A DNA stretch of 64,000 bases from Lachnospiraceae bacterium (GCA_015058015.1 SVDM01000006.1:62001-126000); one strand, 5' to 3'; counted from the first letter of the stretch, positions 28,394 to 38,416 are shown. Numbers and translations are program-made. Notes: a model not told the origin generated them from the sequence alone.

Positions 28394-31300
28394 CTATAAG
28401 AAATACTTAACTCCTGATTCGAACAGTTTCATATCCTGTTCTCCATAGATATTAATTGCTACTTTGTCACCTTTTCTCTCACAGTGTGCCATCTTACCAA
28501 GTACACGGCCGTCAGCACTGGTGATACCTTCGATGGAGCAGAATGAACCGTTTACATTGAACTCTTCTGCCATGGTGGGACGTCCCTTATGGTCTACGTA
28601 CTGGGTTGCCACCTGGCCGTTGGCAAACAGTTTCTCAATTACATCAACCGGCGCAACAAATCTTCCCTCTCCGTGGGAAACAGGGCTTACATATACCGAA
28701 CCCAGTCTTGCCTCCTGGAGCCATGGGGACTTGTTACTTACCACTCTGGTATTAACAACTTTGGAGATATGGCGTCCTATAGTGTTATAGGTAAGAGTAG
28801 GCGCATTCTCATCCTGCTCAATAATCTTGCCGTAAGGTACCAGTCCAAGCTTAATAAGAGCCTGGAAACCGTTACATATACCAAGAACCAGACCGTCTCT
28901 GTTGGCAAGGAGATCCTCTAAGGCATCTTTTAACTTGGCATTACGGAAAGCAGTAGCGAAGAACTTGGCCGAACCTTCCGGCTCATCTCCCGCAGAGAAA
29001 CCACCCGGGAACATAACTATCTGGGAATCTTTAATGGCTGCCGCATATTCATCCACAGACTCTCTTATATCTTCTGCAGTCAGATTCTTGAATACCTTGG
29101 TAACAACCTCAGCGCCTGCTGTCTCAAAAGCCCTCCTGCTGTCATACTCGCAGTTGGTTCCCGGGAACACGGGGATAAATACCTTGGGCTTTGCCACCTT
29201 GTTCTTGCAAATATAAATATTGCTCTTGTAGAAAAGTCTGGGTCTGACTTCTTCTGCCTTGGCAGATGAAGAAACAGTGGGGAATACCTTCTCAAGAGGC
29301 TTCTTCCAGTCTGATATCATCTCATCCATGTTATAGAGCATATTCTTGTAGAATATAGCAGGTGTCTCAGTAAGCTCAGCCACCACAACATGTGGAATGT
29401 CAATAATGGCAAGGGCACTTTCCGGAACCTCAGCTATGATTTCACCATAAGATGCTCTTGTAAGATCATTAATCTCGAAGGAATCAAAGATATGGCATCC
29501 CACTTTGTTACCCATGGCCATCTTACAGATTGCAGGAAGCATTCCGTGACGTCCCAGAGTATAAGCCGAGATGATATTTCCCTCCTTAATCAGCTCATGA
29601 ATACGCTCATAGCTGCGTTTGAGCTGGTCAAAGTCTGGAATATTGTTCTGGTCTTTATTAATTACAAATTTAACAACTCTATTATTCTCATTCTTGAATT
29701 CCGGTGTAATCACATCATCCTTCAAAGCCACATCAACCGCAAAGGATATAAGTGTAGGCGGAACATCGATATCATTGAAGGTTCCGGACATGGAATCCTT
29801 ACCGCCGATGGAAGGAAGGCCTAACTTCATCTGGGCCTCATAAGCACCAAGTAAAGCCGCAAAGGGCTGGCTCCAACGCTTGGGATCTTCTGTCATACGT
29901 CTGAAGTATTCCTGGAACGAAAATCTTATCTTCTTATAGTCACCGCCTGCTGCCACTATCTTGGATACAGATTCAACAACAGCATAAAGGGCTCCATGGT
30001 ATGGGCTCCATTTGGACAGATAGGGGTCAAAGCCATAACTCATCATAGTTACAGTATCTGATTCCCCTTTGTCTAAGGGCAACTTGGCCACCATTACCTG
30101 AGTCTCGGTCATCTGATACTTACCGCCGTAGGGCATCATAACGCTGCCTGCTCCGATGGAACTGTCGAACATCTCCACTAAGCCCTTTTGTGAGCACTCG
30201 TTAAGATCTCCCAGGACTCTTGCAAATGCACCCCTTGTGGACTCATCATAAAGTTTTTCTTTTCCGAAGGGATCTTCATTCTCATCAGGCATCTCTACGG
30301 TAACTGCGGTCTCCTGATGAGCTCCGTTGGTATCAAGGAAGGCTCTCTTAATATTAACTACATCCTTGCCTCTCCACTGTAATACAAGTCTTGGCTCCTT
30401 CGTTACTTCAGCTACAATTGTAGCCTCTAAGTTTTCTTCTGCAGAGTATTTCAAGAACTGCTCCACACTTTCAGGCGCAACCACAACAGCCATACGCTCC
30501 TGTGATTCGGAGATGGCTATTTCCGTACCATCAAGGCCTTCGTACTTTTTAGGCACTTTATCAAGGTTAACAATAAGTCCGTCAGCTAACTCTCCGATGG
30601 CAACGGATACACCGCCGGCACCAAAGTCGTTACATTTCTTAATAAGACGGCTTACTTCCGGTCGTCTGAACAATCTTTGAATCTTTCTTTCTGTAGGAGG
30701 ATTACCCTTTTGTACTTCCGCTCCACAGGTTTCTATGGATTCCTCCGTATGAACTTTGGATGAACCGGTAGCACCGCCGCATCCGTCACGGCCTGTTCTT
30801 CCTCCAAGAAGTATTATGATATCCCCGGGATCTGATGTCTCTCGAATAACATTTGCACGAGGTGCGGCACCCATAACAGCGCCAACTTCCATACGTTTTG
30901 CGACGTAGTCCGGGTGATAAATCTCTTTTACATAACCTGTGGCAAGACCGATCTGATTACCGTAGGAACTGTATCCTGCAGCGGCATCCCTAACGATTTT
31001 CTTCTGAGGAAGCTTACCCTTTATGGTCTCGCTCATGGGAACAGTAGGATCTGCAGCTCCCGTAATACGCATAGCCTGGTATACGTATGAACGACCTGAT
31101 AAGGGGTCTCTGATGGCACCGCCAAGACAAGTTGCAGCTCCACCAAAGGGCTCTATCTCCGTAGGATGATTATGTGTCTCGTTCTTAAAGCTGATCAACC
31201 ACTCGGAGGTCTCTCCGTCTACGGTTACAGGACATACAATACTGCAGGCATTTATCTCGTCTGTCTCTTCCTGATCTTCCAAAAGTCCCATACTCTTTAA

Positions 31301-32149
31301 CTTTCTTGCGCCCATAGTGGCAAGGTCCATAAGACAGATATACTTGTCATCCCTTCCCGCGTAAAGCTCCTCTCTGTCAGACAGGTAGCGCTTGAAAGTA
31401 TTCTCTATAACTTCTTTATACTTACCTTCCTCAAAGGTAATGTCTTTTAACTCTGTTGAAAATGTGGTGTGACGGCAGTGATCTGACCAATAGGTATCAA
31501 GCACACGGATCTCTGCCATAGACGGATCTCTCTTTTCTTCATCGCGAAAATGTTCCCTGATAAAGAGAAAATCCTTATAGGTCATGGCAAGGCCAAGGGA
31601 TTCGTATAAATCCTTAAATGCCTTGTCGTCATCTGATGTAAAGCCTTCTAATATCTTAACATCCTCCGGCTCATCGAATTCCGTAACAAGGGTATCAGGC
31701 TTTTCTTCAGCCGCAACACGGGAATCCACCGGATTAAGGCACAGGTTCTTTATCTCTTCAAGCTGAGCGTCGGTTATATCTCCCTTTATTACATATGTTG
31801 TGGCAGTCTTAATAATAGGCTCCTCATCTTCGGAAAGAAGCTTAACGCACTGCTCCGCCGAATCGGCTCTTTGGTCATACTGACCCGGGACATACTCAAT
31901 AGTAAAGACCTTTCCCTCTTCTGCATCAAATGTTTCCTCGTAAAGGTCATCAATGGGAGCTTCCGAAAAGACGGTTCTCTTAGATCTTTCATAGGTCTCA
32001 TCCGAGACATTCTCAATGTCATATCTGATAAGAACTCTGACATCCGTCACGGAATCAATTCCGAGATAACCCGCAATCTCACTGCGAAGTCCCGATGCTG
32101 CTACAGCGTAAGGTTTCTTTTTTTCAACATACAATCTTCTGACGCTCAT
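28394..32149 (-). CDS. purL: Phosphoribosylformylglycinamidine synthase, single-chain form
   Basis: 1251 residues from the ATG at 32149 (GGAGG six bases upstream; an ATG 12 bases earlier overlaps that site). It turns FGAR into FGAM with glutamine and ATP, the fourth step of purine synthesis. It is the large form with N-terminal PurS-like region, two AIRS-type repeats (SFKNETHNHPTEIEPFGGAA; GGKDSMSGTF) and a C-terminal glutaminase (VLGICNGFQALIKLGL with the nucleophilic Cys; final His-Glu in SHGEGRF). Many Firmicutes split this enzyme into PurS, PurQ and PurL; the fused form is common in Lachnospiraceae. No other pur gene is adjacent. Confidence 0.95.
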   Translation of the reverse strand: MSVRRLYVEKKKPYAVAASGLRSEIAGYLGIDSVTDVRVLIRYDIENVSDETYERSKRTVFSEAPIDDLYEETFDAEEGKVFTIEYVPGQYDQRADSAEQCVKLLSEDEEPIIKTATTYVIKGDITDAQLEEIKNLCLNPVDSRVAAEEKPDTLVTEFDEPEDVKILEGFTSDDDKAFKDLYESLGLAMTYKDFLFIREHFRDEEKRDPSMAEIRVLDTYWSDHCRHTTFSTELKDITFEEGKYKEVIENTFKRYLSDREELYAGRDDKYICLMDLATMGARKLKSMGLLEDQEETDEINACSIVCPVTVDGETSEWLISFKNETHNHPTEIEPFGGAATCLGGAIRDPLSGRSYVYQAMRITGAADPTVPMSETIKGKLPQKKIVRDAAAGYSSYGNQIGLATGYVKEIYHPDYVAKRMEVGAVMGAAPRANVIRETSDPGDIIILLGGRTGRDGCGGATGSSKVHTEESIETCGAEVQKGNPPTERKIQRLFRRPEVSRLIKKCNDFGAGGVSVAIGELADGLIVNLDKVPKKYEGLDGTEIAISESQERMAVVVAPESVEQFLKYSAEENLEATIVAEVTKEPRLVLQWRGKDVVNIKRAFLDTNGAHQETAVTVEMPDENEDPFGKEKLYDESTRGAFARVLGDLNECSQKGLVEMFDSSIGAGSVMMPYGGKYQMTETQVMVAKLPLDKGESDTVTMMSYGFDPYLSKWSPYHGALYAVVESVSKIVAAGGDYKKIRFSFQEYFRRMTEDPKRWSQPFAALLGAYEAQMKLGLPSIGGKDSMSGTFNDIDVPPTLISFAVDVALKDDVITPEFKNENNRVVKFVINKDQNNIPDFDQLKRSYERIHELIKEGNIISAYTLGRHGMLPAICKMAMGNKVGCHIFDSFEINDLTRASYGEIIAEVPESALAIIDIPHVVVAELTETPAIFYKNMLYNMDEMISDWKKPLEKVFPTVSSSAKAEEVRPRLFYKSNIYICKNKVAKPKVFIPVFPGTNCEYDSRRAFETAGAEVVTKVFKNLTAEDIRESVDEYAAAIKDSQIVMFPGGFSAGDEPEGSAKFFATAFRNAKLKDALEDLLANRDGLVLGICNGFQALIKLGLVPYGKIIEQDENAPTLTYNTIGRHISKVVNTRVVSNKSPWLQEARLGSVYVSPVSHGEGRFVAPVDVIEKLFANGQVATQYVDHKGRPTMAEEFNVNGSFCSIEGITSADGRVLGKMAHCERKGDKVAINIYGEQDMKLFESGVKYFL

Positions 32150-32203
32150 ATAATCCTCCATATCAACAAAACTCTATATTTCCCCATTCACAATAAGTGT
32201 AAG

Positions 32204-32947
32204 TCATTGCATGGGGTTTGGCAATTCTTTTCTATTCCCCTTGGTAGTTATAAGTCCTACTGTTGCGACTGCCAAAAGTACAACAATTATTAAGGCAAAT
32301 ACCATGACACTTTTTAGTACCAGGTCTGAGAAAAACTGCTCCGGAAGCAGTAATATCATCATATCTGTCCTCGGGTCAAGGAGCCACAGGTCATTTGTAA
32401 AGAATACACCGTGAAAGCGCTCCCAAAACTCGGTAAAACCATTAATCAATATAAAGACATAGACTCCTCCGAAAAACGCTGCCACCGCCGCAGTAGTATA
32501 TATATAGCCCCTGGACAGGTAGTAAATCGTCCTCTTACGGTTTATGGCTATCACCGCCGCTATACATAAAGCGCAAAGCACCAAGGCTATTCGTCTTACC
32601 GCTATGGCTGTCTGCAACATGTTCTTTACATCAACCATGTGAGCTTTCTCCCGGTCGTTGAAAAACTCCCTGTAACTTCCCCTTAAGGTTGTATATACAA
32701 CCAAGTCATCTCTTGTCCCGTAAAGATACTTCATCATCTCGGAAGATACTTCCTTAATGTCCTCCATGTCCATCCCTAAGTCCATATCTACCCGGCATTT
32801 CTCGTATTCAGTTATAAAAAATGATTCGTTGGATATATTAATCTCCACCGAAGCCACTACCATGGCCACAATAAAAGACAACGAGGCAATTACGCATAAA
32901 ATATACGAAACTGCCTTCCCCATACTCTTATTTTCTTTATTATCCAT
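32204..32947 (-). CDS. DUF1461 (TIGR01906) integral membrane protein
   Basis: 247 residues with about four membrane helices: one near the N-terminus (14-34), two in the middle (about 115-132 and 147-168) and one at 212-235. The extracellular loop after helix 1 has the family pattern MMKYLYGTRDDL and ends with REKAHMVDVKNM. DUF1461/TIGR01906 proteins are common in Firmicutes and have no assigned role. Its last codons overlap a weak CCCCAT/ATGGGG hairpin, not followed by a T run. Gap to the upstream DUF1638 gene is 24 bases. Confidence 0.82.
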   Translation of the reverse strand: MDNKENKSMGKAVSYILCVIASLSFIVAMVVASVEINISNESFFITEYEKCRVDMDLGMDMEDIKEVSSEMMKYLYGTRDDLVVYTTLRGSYREFFNDREKAHMVDVKNMLQTAIAVRRIALVLCALCIAAVIAINRKRTIYYLSRGYIYTTAAVAAFFGGVYVFILINGFTEFWERFHGVFFTNDLWLLDPRTDMMILLLPEQFFSDLVLKSVMVFALIIVVLLAVATVGLITTKGNRKELPNPMQ

Positions 32948-32971
32948 ACATTTATCCTTACCACCCGACAG

Positions 32972-33715
32972 TTATTTGACCTTAATTACCTGTTCGTCAT
33001 ATGTTGCCGCCAGCTCCTGCCCCGGCTCTAAACATACGAATCTGTCAGGGTCCCAATTACCTTCAATTAAATCCTTCAATAGGGAGTTGTTGCCATCAAC
33101 TCTTTTGTATTTCCATTCATGATCTGCAGCAATCTTCTTAACCTCTTCTTCCATCTCCGGGGGAGTAAATCCCGGCCAGTTAAGAAATACTGCTGTATCA
33201 TAGTTTTTCAACATATCCTTTTCAATAGACAAAAGATATTCCACCGTATCCTCGTCTTCGAATTTCTCCATAAACTCCTTGCGAAGTCGCTCTAGCTTTT
33301 GCTCGTCTTCGTTAATGCCAAGTTCCAGCCATCCCCTGGAATACACGTAAGAACCGCCGTTTTCCTCAAAGAAGGAGGCGTAGGCTTCCTTAGAACCCAT
33401 AAGCAGAGTGGAGCAGTCATGGGCTTTGGGAATAACCAGCTTGTATTTGCTGCTCTTAATTCCTAAGGTTGCATTGGAGCAGAGTCCGTACACAATGGCA
33501 ATGGCATCCACCTCATTGACAGTAGTGTCATTGGTATGACGATCATTACCTGACTCAATGGCGTCAATCTCCTCTTGCAAAACCTTACGCAGAATCTCCG
33601 GGGTCTGATGATAGTCCTGCCTGATAAGGGTTACATCCACTATATTATCTGTTTTAGCAATAATACTTGCTATCTCTCTTTGGAGAAGCTTGCATCCTAT
33701 AAGCTTTAGCCTCAT
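32972..33715 (-). CDS. DUF1638 protein
   Basis: 247 residues. Family marks are the opening RLKLIGCKLLQREI, the VYGLCSNATLGI segment and IPKAHDCSTLLMGSKEAY, where Cys, His and Asp could bind a metal. DUF1638 proteins occur in methanogens and anaerobic bacteria, often close to corrinoid methyltransferase systems; no such genes are seen here, so a link is only a suggestion. It starts 15 bases after the PucR-type regulator gene and is probably co-transcribed with it. Confidence 0.8.
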   Translation of the reverse strand: MRLKLIGCKLLQREIASIIAKTDNIVDVTLIRQDYHQTPEILRKVLQEEIDAIESGNDRHTNDTTVNEVDAIAIVYGLCSNATLGIKSSKYKLVIPKAHDCSTLLMGSKEAYASFFEENGGSYVYSRGWLELGINEDEQKLERLRKEFMEKFEDEDTVEYLLSIEKDMLKNYDTAVFLNWPGFTPPEMEEEVKKIAADHEWKYKRVDGNNSLLKDLIEGNWDPDRFVCLEPGQELAATYDEQVIKVK

Positions 33716-33730
33716 ATAATCTCCTAAGCC

Positions 33731-35188
33731 TTACATTTGCTCATAATAACGTCCCAAAAGCTGGAATGATATAAGCAAATATTGGCGTAAAAATGGGTTG
33801 TCTATATCCACATCCACCAGTTCCCTGATCTTCTTAATACGGTAGAGCAGAGAGTTCCTGTGTATGGAGAGAATCTCCGCCGTCTTAACCAGATTACGCT
33901 CATGAAGCAGATATTGGTACAGAGTGTTGTAAAGTTCCGATTTGTTGGAGTCATCGTAACGCTTAAGTATATACAATGCCGGATGAATAATGGCCGTCTT
34001 GGAGTTGGTCTTTATAACATTCAGCAGATACTTCATGATGTAGTCGCTGCAATAGTTGATGCTTCCCGCATTGGGATTGCCGTATTTTAAGGCAATATCC
34101 GCCTGCTCGTAATATAGCTTTAAGTTCATAATATTGGTGAACTGGAAGCTGACTCCGCAACAACAGCAATTCTCCATAAGAATATGCTTTAATTCCTTCT
34201 CAATCTCCTCCATGGAGATGAGGCTTGTATTGCCTATAATGGCAGCAGAGAATTCGTGGAATATGGTATAGCAATCATGCAGGTGATTCTCTACATCATC
34301 CACAATCTTTTGGTGAACGTCCGGACTTGAATCAAAGAGAAATATCTTAGCTATAACCTTCATGTCCGTCTCGTGCCAGTTAAGAAGGGCCATCTGCTGA
34401 TTAACCTCTTCCTTAAGCAGATGCTTGTCCTCTAAGAGGTTGGTAAAGATGGTGGACTCCACCTTCTGTTCCGTCTGCTCATCATTAAACCTAATCCAGT
34501 ATTCTATCAAATGGGCCAGGGTCGCACAAATATGCAACCTGCCATCTGTTATCTTATGCTTGTATTCCACAACCACAATCTGTCCCAGATATCTCTTAAA
34601 ACTAAAGAGATTAACCCAGGTAGACCTGTTGGACATCTCCGGGAAGTTGGCAATATAAGCGCTTTTTATCTTGTCATTTTTTTGTAAGCCCGGCTTTAGG
34701 CTAATCATCTTATTCAAAAGATTGTTACTGCCGGACAAAAGCCCCTTCCATGTGGTCTGAAGCTCCGTCTTAAACGCATTGGAATAAGCCAATACCTTGT
34801 AAGAGGAATCATAGACCAGAATCGGTTCGTCTAATATCGTATGGGTATCATCCACCAGCTTTTGCAGGCTGCAACCGGCATTAATGGAATCCACCATATC
34901 GTCATACCATCTGTTGTAGAAATCAAAGGCTGAGAGGACTTCGTTAAAAACATGCTCTATATCGTTGGTATCAAGGAGCATCATATCGTGCTCATGGACG
35001 CAGATAACTCCGTCTCCGCCGCTGCCGATAAAATCCTGGGCCCTGCCGAGATAAACATTCTGACGTTCCATAACCATATCAGCGGTATAAAGTCTTACAC
35101 CTCTTAAGGTCTGTACTCCGTCCTTGATATAAATGATGGGATTGTACTTCCATAGCCAATCCGCTAAAATCCACATGCTCAGTTTCAT
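33731..35188 (-). CDS. PucR/CdaR-type transcriptional regulator (paralogue)
   Basis: 485 residues. The C-terminal helix-turn-helix reads ERNLVKTAEILSIHRNSLLYRIKKI, and the N-terminus MKLSMWILADWLWKYNPII, both closely matching the regulator at 10575-12125 in pattern and position. A middle stretch (YDSSYKVLAYSNAF) resembles the YSNYS stretch of the paralogue, suggesting a shared PAS-like ligand domain. Its ATG overlaps the stop of the TPR gene by one base (TAATG), so it is translated by coupling. The downstream DUF1638 gene may be a target or partner. Ligand unknown. Confidence 0.82.
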   Translation of the reverse strand: MKLSMWILADWLWKYNPIIYIKDGVQTLRGVRLYTADMVMERQNVYLGRAQDFIGSGGDGVICVHEHDMMLLDTNDIEHVFNEVLSAFDFYNRWYDDMVDSINAGCSLQKLVDDTHTILDEPILVYDSSYKVLAYSNAFKTELQTTWKGLLSGSNNLLNKMISLKPGLQKNDKIKSAYIANFPEMSNRSTWVNLFSFKRYLGQIVVVEYKHKITDGRLHICATLAHLIEYWIRFNDEQTEQKVESTIFTNLLEDKHLLKEEVNQQMALLNWHETDMKVIAKIFLFDSSPDVHQKIVDDVENHLHDCYTIFHEFSAAIIGNTSLISMEEIEKELKHILMENCCCCGVSFQFTNIMNLKLYYEQADIALKYGNPNAGSINYCSDYIMKYLLNVIKTNSKTAIIHPALYILKRYDDSNKSELYNTLYQYLLHERNLVKTAEILSIHRNSLLYRIKKIRELVDVDIDNPFLRQYLLISFQLLGRYYEQM

Positions 35189-36552
35189 TATAATCCCTCT
35201 AAAGCAGTCTTGGCAGCCTTGCCCGCGCTGCTCTCCTCCCCGAATAGTTCTATGACTTTATTATATCTGGATTTGGCATTCTCTTTGTCATCCTTGCCGG
35301 CATAGGCCTTGGCAAGGCTGATTAAAGCATTACCGTTTTGGTACTTCTCATCAATTGCCACCACTTTCTCAAAGTAGGTAATTGCCTCATCGAAATTACC
35401 GGCGGCCAGGCTTTCCGTTGCTTTCTTGTTAAATGCAGACAAGGCCGCAGAATCGGAAGCTGCCTTTAATTGCTGATAATAAGCCTTGGCCTCGTCATCC
35501 AAAAGATCCGCATTGACCTTTTCTATAGTCTCTGCCATGGTAATGGCATCGGCCCCTTTGAGGTTCATGGCCTTGTAAAGTGCCATATAGGATTCACGTA
35601 CCTGAATAGTCTGGGAAGCCTCCTGGGTAAGTCTCTCCTTCTCTGCTTCCAACTCCTGTATCTTCTTCTCCAGTCCCGCAATCTCCGAGGACTTGTCCAC
35701 TAATTGCTCATTGGCCGTAATTAGGGAGTTGCTGACATTGGAATCAGACTTATGCTTTACTGCGGGAACAATGAGAAATGCCGTGGCCAGAATCCCCAGT
35801 ACCACACCGAATATAATATTAATCATTCCGTTGAAGGCACTTGATTCCGCATATTTTTTGTCTGAGCCGAAGAACCTGCTCTTCTTCTTGCCTTCTTCCT
35901 CATCCCCTATGATTGCCGGACGTTCCTTGGAGCCACCCTTTAGAACCTTATCAAGCTCGTTCATGTAACGAAGGGTTGTGCTATCAGTCTTATTGATTCT
36001 GTAGGCTTTATTAAGGACCTTTCTGGCCTTCTCGTATTCTTTGGTCTTAAAGTAAAGCAGGGCCAAAAGCTGATAAGCCTTAACCATCCTGGGATTGTCA
36101 CTTACAACCTTTCGCAACTGAATAACAGCCAAATCGTTGCTGCCCTGGTTACAATACAACAAGGCCTGGTTGTATTTCTTAATTGCCTGATTTAGAACCT
36201 CGAATTTGTTGGGATTGCTCTGAAGTTCGCGAAGATAATAGTCAGCAAGATTATCTTCCGGCTGAATGTTCTTGCTTATAACCCATTCACTTAACGCATC
36301 CACAACCTCTCCGATTTCGAAATATACCAGCCCCAAAAGGTTACGTGCAGTTGTATTCTCTTTGTTATAACGAAGACTCTTCTTTAGGCTGTCAATAGCA
36401 CCTGAAAGTTCCCTATTGCCTGCCTGGTAGAGCCCCTCGTTGTATAATGCATTGGATAGGGCGTAAGCCTTCTTGTACATACGCACATTAGCTCCGCAAT
36501 ATGCGCAGTTATCAAGATTCTCCAGCTGACGTCCGCAATTGTAACATCTCAT
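35188..36552 (-). CDS. Zinc-ribbon TPR membrane protein
   Basis: 454 residues. The N-terminus is a zinc ribbon (Cys3, Cys6, Cys16, Cys19: CYNCG and CAYCG). TPR helices fill about 25-200 (ARNLLGLVYFEIGEVVDALS; AYQLLALLYFKTKEYEKARK). A charged linker leads to one transmembrane helix (about 243-265), then a coiled coil (LEKKIQELEAEKERLTQE, about 290-315) and a second TPR group outside the membrane, ending with AKSRYNKVIELFGEESSAGKA. Both sides of the membrane thus carry protein-protein modules. Function unknown; the mix suggests a scaffold linking cytoplasmic and envelope proteins. Gene neighbours: small protein upstream? No: the small gene lies 16 bases downstream-side of its start, on the same strand. 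Confidence 0.85.
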   Translation of the reverse strand: MRCYNCGRQLENLDNCAYCGANVRMYKKAYALSNALYNEGLYQAGNRELSGAIDSLKKSLRYNKENTTARNLLGLVYFEIGEVVDALSEWVISKNIQPEDNLADYYLRELQSNPNKFEVLNQAIKKYNQALLYCNQGSNDLAVIQLRKVVSDNPRMVKAYQLLALLYFKTKEYEKARKVLNKAYRINKTDSTTLRYMNELDKVLKGGSKERPAIIGDEEEGKKKSRFFGSDKKYAESSAFNGMINIIFGVVLGILATAFLIVPAVKHKSDSNVSNSLITANEQLVDKSSEIAGLEKKIQELEAEKERLTQEASQTIQVRESYMALYKAMNLKGADAITMAETIEKVNADLLDDEAKAYYQQLKAASDSAALSAFNKKATESLAAGNFDEAITYFEKVVAIDEKYQNGNALISLAKAYAGKDDKENAKSRYNKVIELFGEESSAGKAAKTALEGL

Positions 36553-36568
36553 TTAATTAAACCCGCCC

Positions 36569-36733
36569 TTACTGCTGATTGTTAAGTCTCTGATTGTCCT
36601 TCTGGATCTCTTCAAGCATATCCTTAACAAAATCCGTAACGTCAGCAACTTCTCTATTGTAAATAGCCTCCTCGGCCTCATCTATCTCTTTGCTTGGCTT
36701 GAATTTACTTAATTCTTCGTCAAAATTAATCAT
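36569..36733 (-). CDS. Small hypothetical protein, 54 residues
   Basis: Starts at the ATG at 36733, seven bases after GGAGG (an earlier in-frame start lacks a site). The chain is acidic and helical (FDEELSKFKPSKEIDEAEEA, then VTDFVKDMLEEIQKDNQRL) with no Cys and no membrane segment. Not recognised. It is the first gene of a unit that continues into the TPR protein 16 bases later, since a strong terminator at 36837-36881 separates it from the FapA-type gene. A small adaptor for the TPR scaffold is one possibility. Confidence 0.65.
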   Translation of the reverse strand: MINFDEELSKFKPSKEIDEAEEAIYNREVADVTDFVKDMLEEIQKDNQRLNNQQ

Positions 36734-36836
36734 GGTTAACCTCCGACTACCTATTAAATGCAAAAAAATGATTGCAAATAAATAATAAACAAGAACAGGC
36801 TAAAAATCAATATTTCATGGCTTTTATTAGAAAAAA

Positions 36837-36881
36837 AATAATAGTTTCTTCATATCCGTCGAGTTTGAAGAAACTATTATT
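36837..36881 (-). terminator. Terminator of the FapA-type gene
   Basis: Perfect 16-bp stem AATAATAGTTTCTTCA/TGAAGAAACTATTATT with a 13-base loop, overlapping the stop codon; on the minus strand it runs into eight T residues. Confidence 0.92.
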
Positions 36882-38268
36882 TAAATGTATAGGGTCTTTT
36901 TACTATATCATCCCCGACATAGACATATTCAACCCCCATTTCTTTGCTTTTTGTAACAACCATTCTGGCATCAGTAGAAATGGTTACCCCCGGATAGATA
37001 TAGCCGGATACTCTCACGTAGGCATTTTTACCTCTCTCAATCATGGCATCAACCTTACCAAGTTCCGCCTTATCCTGACTTAAGATAACATTGTCCTGAA
37101 TCTTTGCCCTGATAAGCTGGGCCTTTCTGGGATCATCCTTTCGAATCCTGGAATCCTTGGCCATTAATTCTTCGAACTGTTTTATTCCCACATTGATTCG
37201 TTCTATATTTATCTCATTTTTCTCTATTTTTTTCAGGAGGATTTCCCTTCTTACGTATACATCAGGGGATACCCCTACAGAAAGCTCGGTGGCAATCTCC
37301 GCCTCGTTACCGATATTACCGGCGCTGACTCCTTGAAGAGCTCTTACTTTGCCCCCCAGTATCACTGACTTATTACCGTCAACAATAAGCTTCTCGCAGT
37401 AGATAATCTCCGTGTTCATGAGAACCTCGGCCCGTATGGTACCTTCGGCTTTTACTTTGGCATTCTCAATGAACTTGGCCGTCAGATTGCCGCCGCATTT
37501 TACCTTGGCCTTGTAACTGCCCTGCATACCGCTTCGAAAGATTATGTCTTTACCCACGTCTATAATAGCAGACTCCACATTACCGTTTACGGTCAAACTG
37601 CCTCCGGCTTTGATGGTGATTCCGGAACATACCTTGCCGTATATCACCACGTCTCCCGGGAAGTCAATATTTCCAACGGAGATGTCAGCGTCTCCCGTTA
37701 CCTCGTATATCTCTGAGATAACAATTTTGTCTCCCTGGATTTCTATTTTGCCGTCTAATTGTGACACATAAGTTAAATTGTCATCTAATTTAATGAATCC
37801 TTTTCCTTTAAGAGGCGGAACCTCTCTAGCCCTTTTGGGCATTAGGCTTTTGCCCTTTACGGTGAACCCGTTAAGACCCTGAACAGCAGGCACATATGTG
37901 GCTATTACCTGGTCTTTTTTTACGTGTTCTATTGAACTGATATTCCAATAATCTATAGTTCCGTCTGCCTTGGCATCCGGTTTTTTATTTATCACCCTGT
38001 TGAAATTGTAGTTGTAGTAGCCGTCGGTACCATCGATAGGTTTTATTCCTTCCGCAACCTTTACCTCTCTGTAATAGATTTCATTCTCTATTACATAATC
38101 TATGGCCTTCTCGTCGATGCCCATGACAACCCCATAGTTACTCAAGAGAGCCTCAATCTCCCTCTTTGAATAACTCTTCCCCTCGCCGGGATCTGTCAGG
38201 TATACCATTGCTTCCATCTGATCACCGGATATTTTTACGTAGGTATTTTTCTGGTCTGCCATAGTCAT
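36877..38268 (-). CDS. FapA-type (DUF342) polymer-forming protein
   Basis: About 463 residues. The start is either the ATG at 38268 (four bases after GGAG) or at 38262. The N-terminal FapA domain holds SYSKREIEALLSNYGVVMGI; the C-terminal part is a run of short beta repeats (ISVGNIDFPGDVVIYGKVCS; GSLTVNGNVESAIIDVGKDI) typical of the bactofilin-like beta-solenoid, followed by a coiled coil (MLLKKIEKNEINIERIN-like region). DUF342 proteins are widespread in motile anaerobes; a related one in Vibrio (FapA) affects flagellum or pole functions. It is a single-gene unit with its own promoter and terminator. Confidence 0.82.
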   Translation of the reverse strand: MTMADQKNTYVKISGDQMEAMVYLTDPGEGKSYSKREIEALLSNYGVVMGIDEKAIDYVIENEIYYREVKVAEGIKPIDGTDGYYNYNFNRVINKKPDAKADGTIDYWNISSIEHVKKDQVIATYVPAVQGLNGFTVKGKSLMPKRAREVPPLKGKGFIKLDDNLTYVSQLDGKIEIQGDKIVISEIYEVTGDADISVGNIDFPGDVVIYGKVCSGITIKAGGSLTVNGNVESAIIDVGKDIIFRSGMQGSYKAKVKCGGNLTAKFIENAKVKAEGTIRAEVLMNTEIIYCEKLIVDGNKSVILGGKVRALQGVSAGNIGNEAEIATELSVGVSPDVYVRREILLKKIEKNEINIERINVGIKQFEELMAKDSRIRKDDPRKAQLIRAKIQDNVILSQDKAELGKVDAMIERGKNAYVRVSGYIYPGVTISTDARMVVTKSKEMGVEYVYVGDDIVKRPYTFK

Positions 38269-38307
38269 ACCACTCCACTTTAACATAGTTATCGTAATTA
38301 TAAAAAT

Positions 38308-38335
38308 ATTATAACATAACTGTTTAAGTTTTCAA
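38308..38335 (-). promoter_or_regulatory. Promoter of FapA-type gene
   Basis: On the minus strand TTGAAA (38335-38330), 16 bases, perfect TATAAT (38313-38308), about 40 bases before the start. Confidence 0.7.
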
Positions 38336-38416
38336 TATTATATCTGCAATTCATTCAATTGTTCGTTATTTTAAAATTATTTTTCCAATTTTCTATAGAG
38401 CGTTTTCTATTTACAA

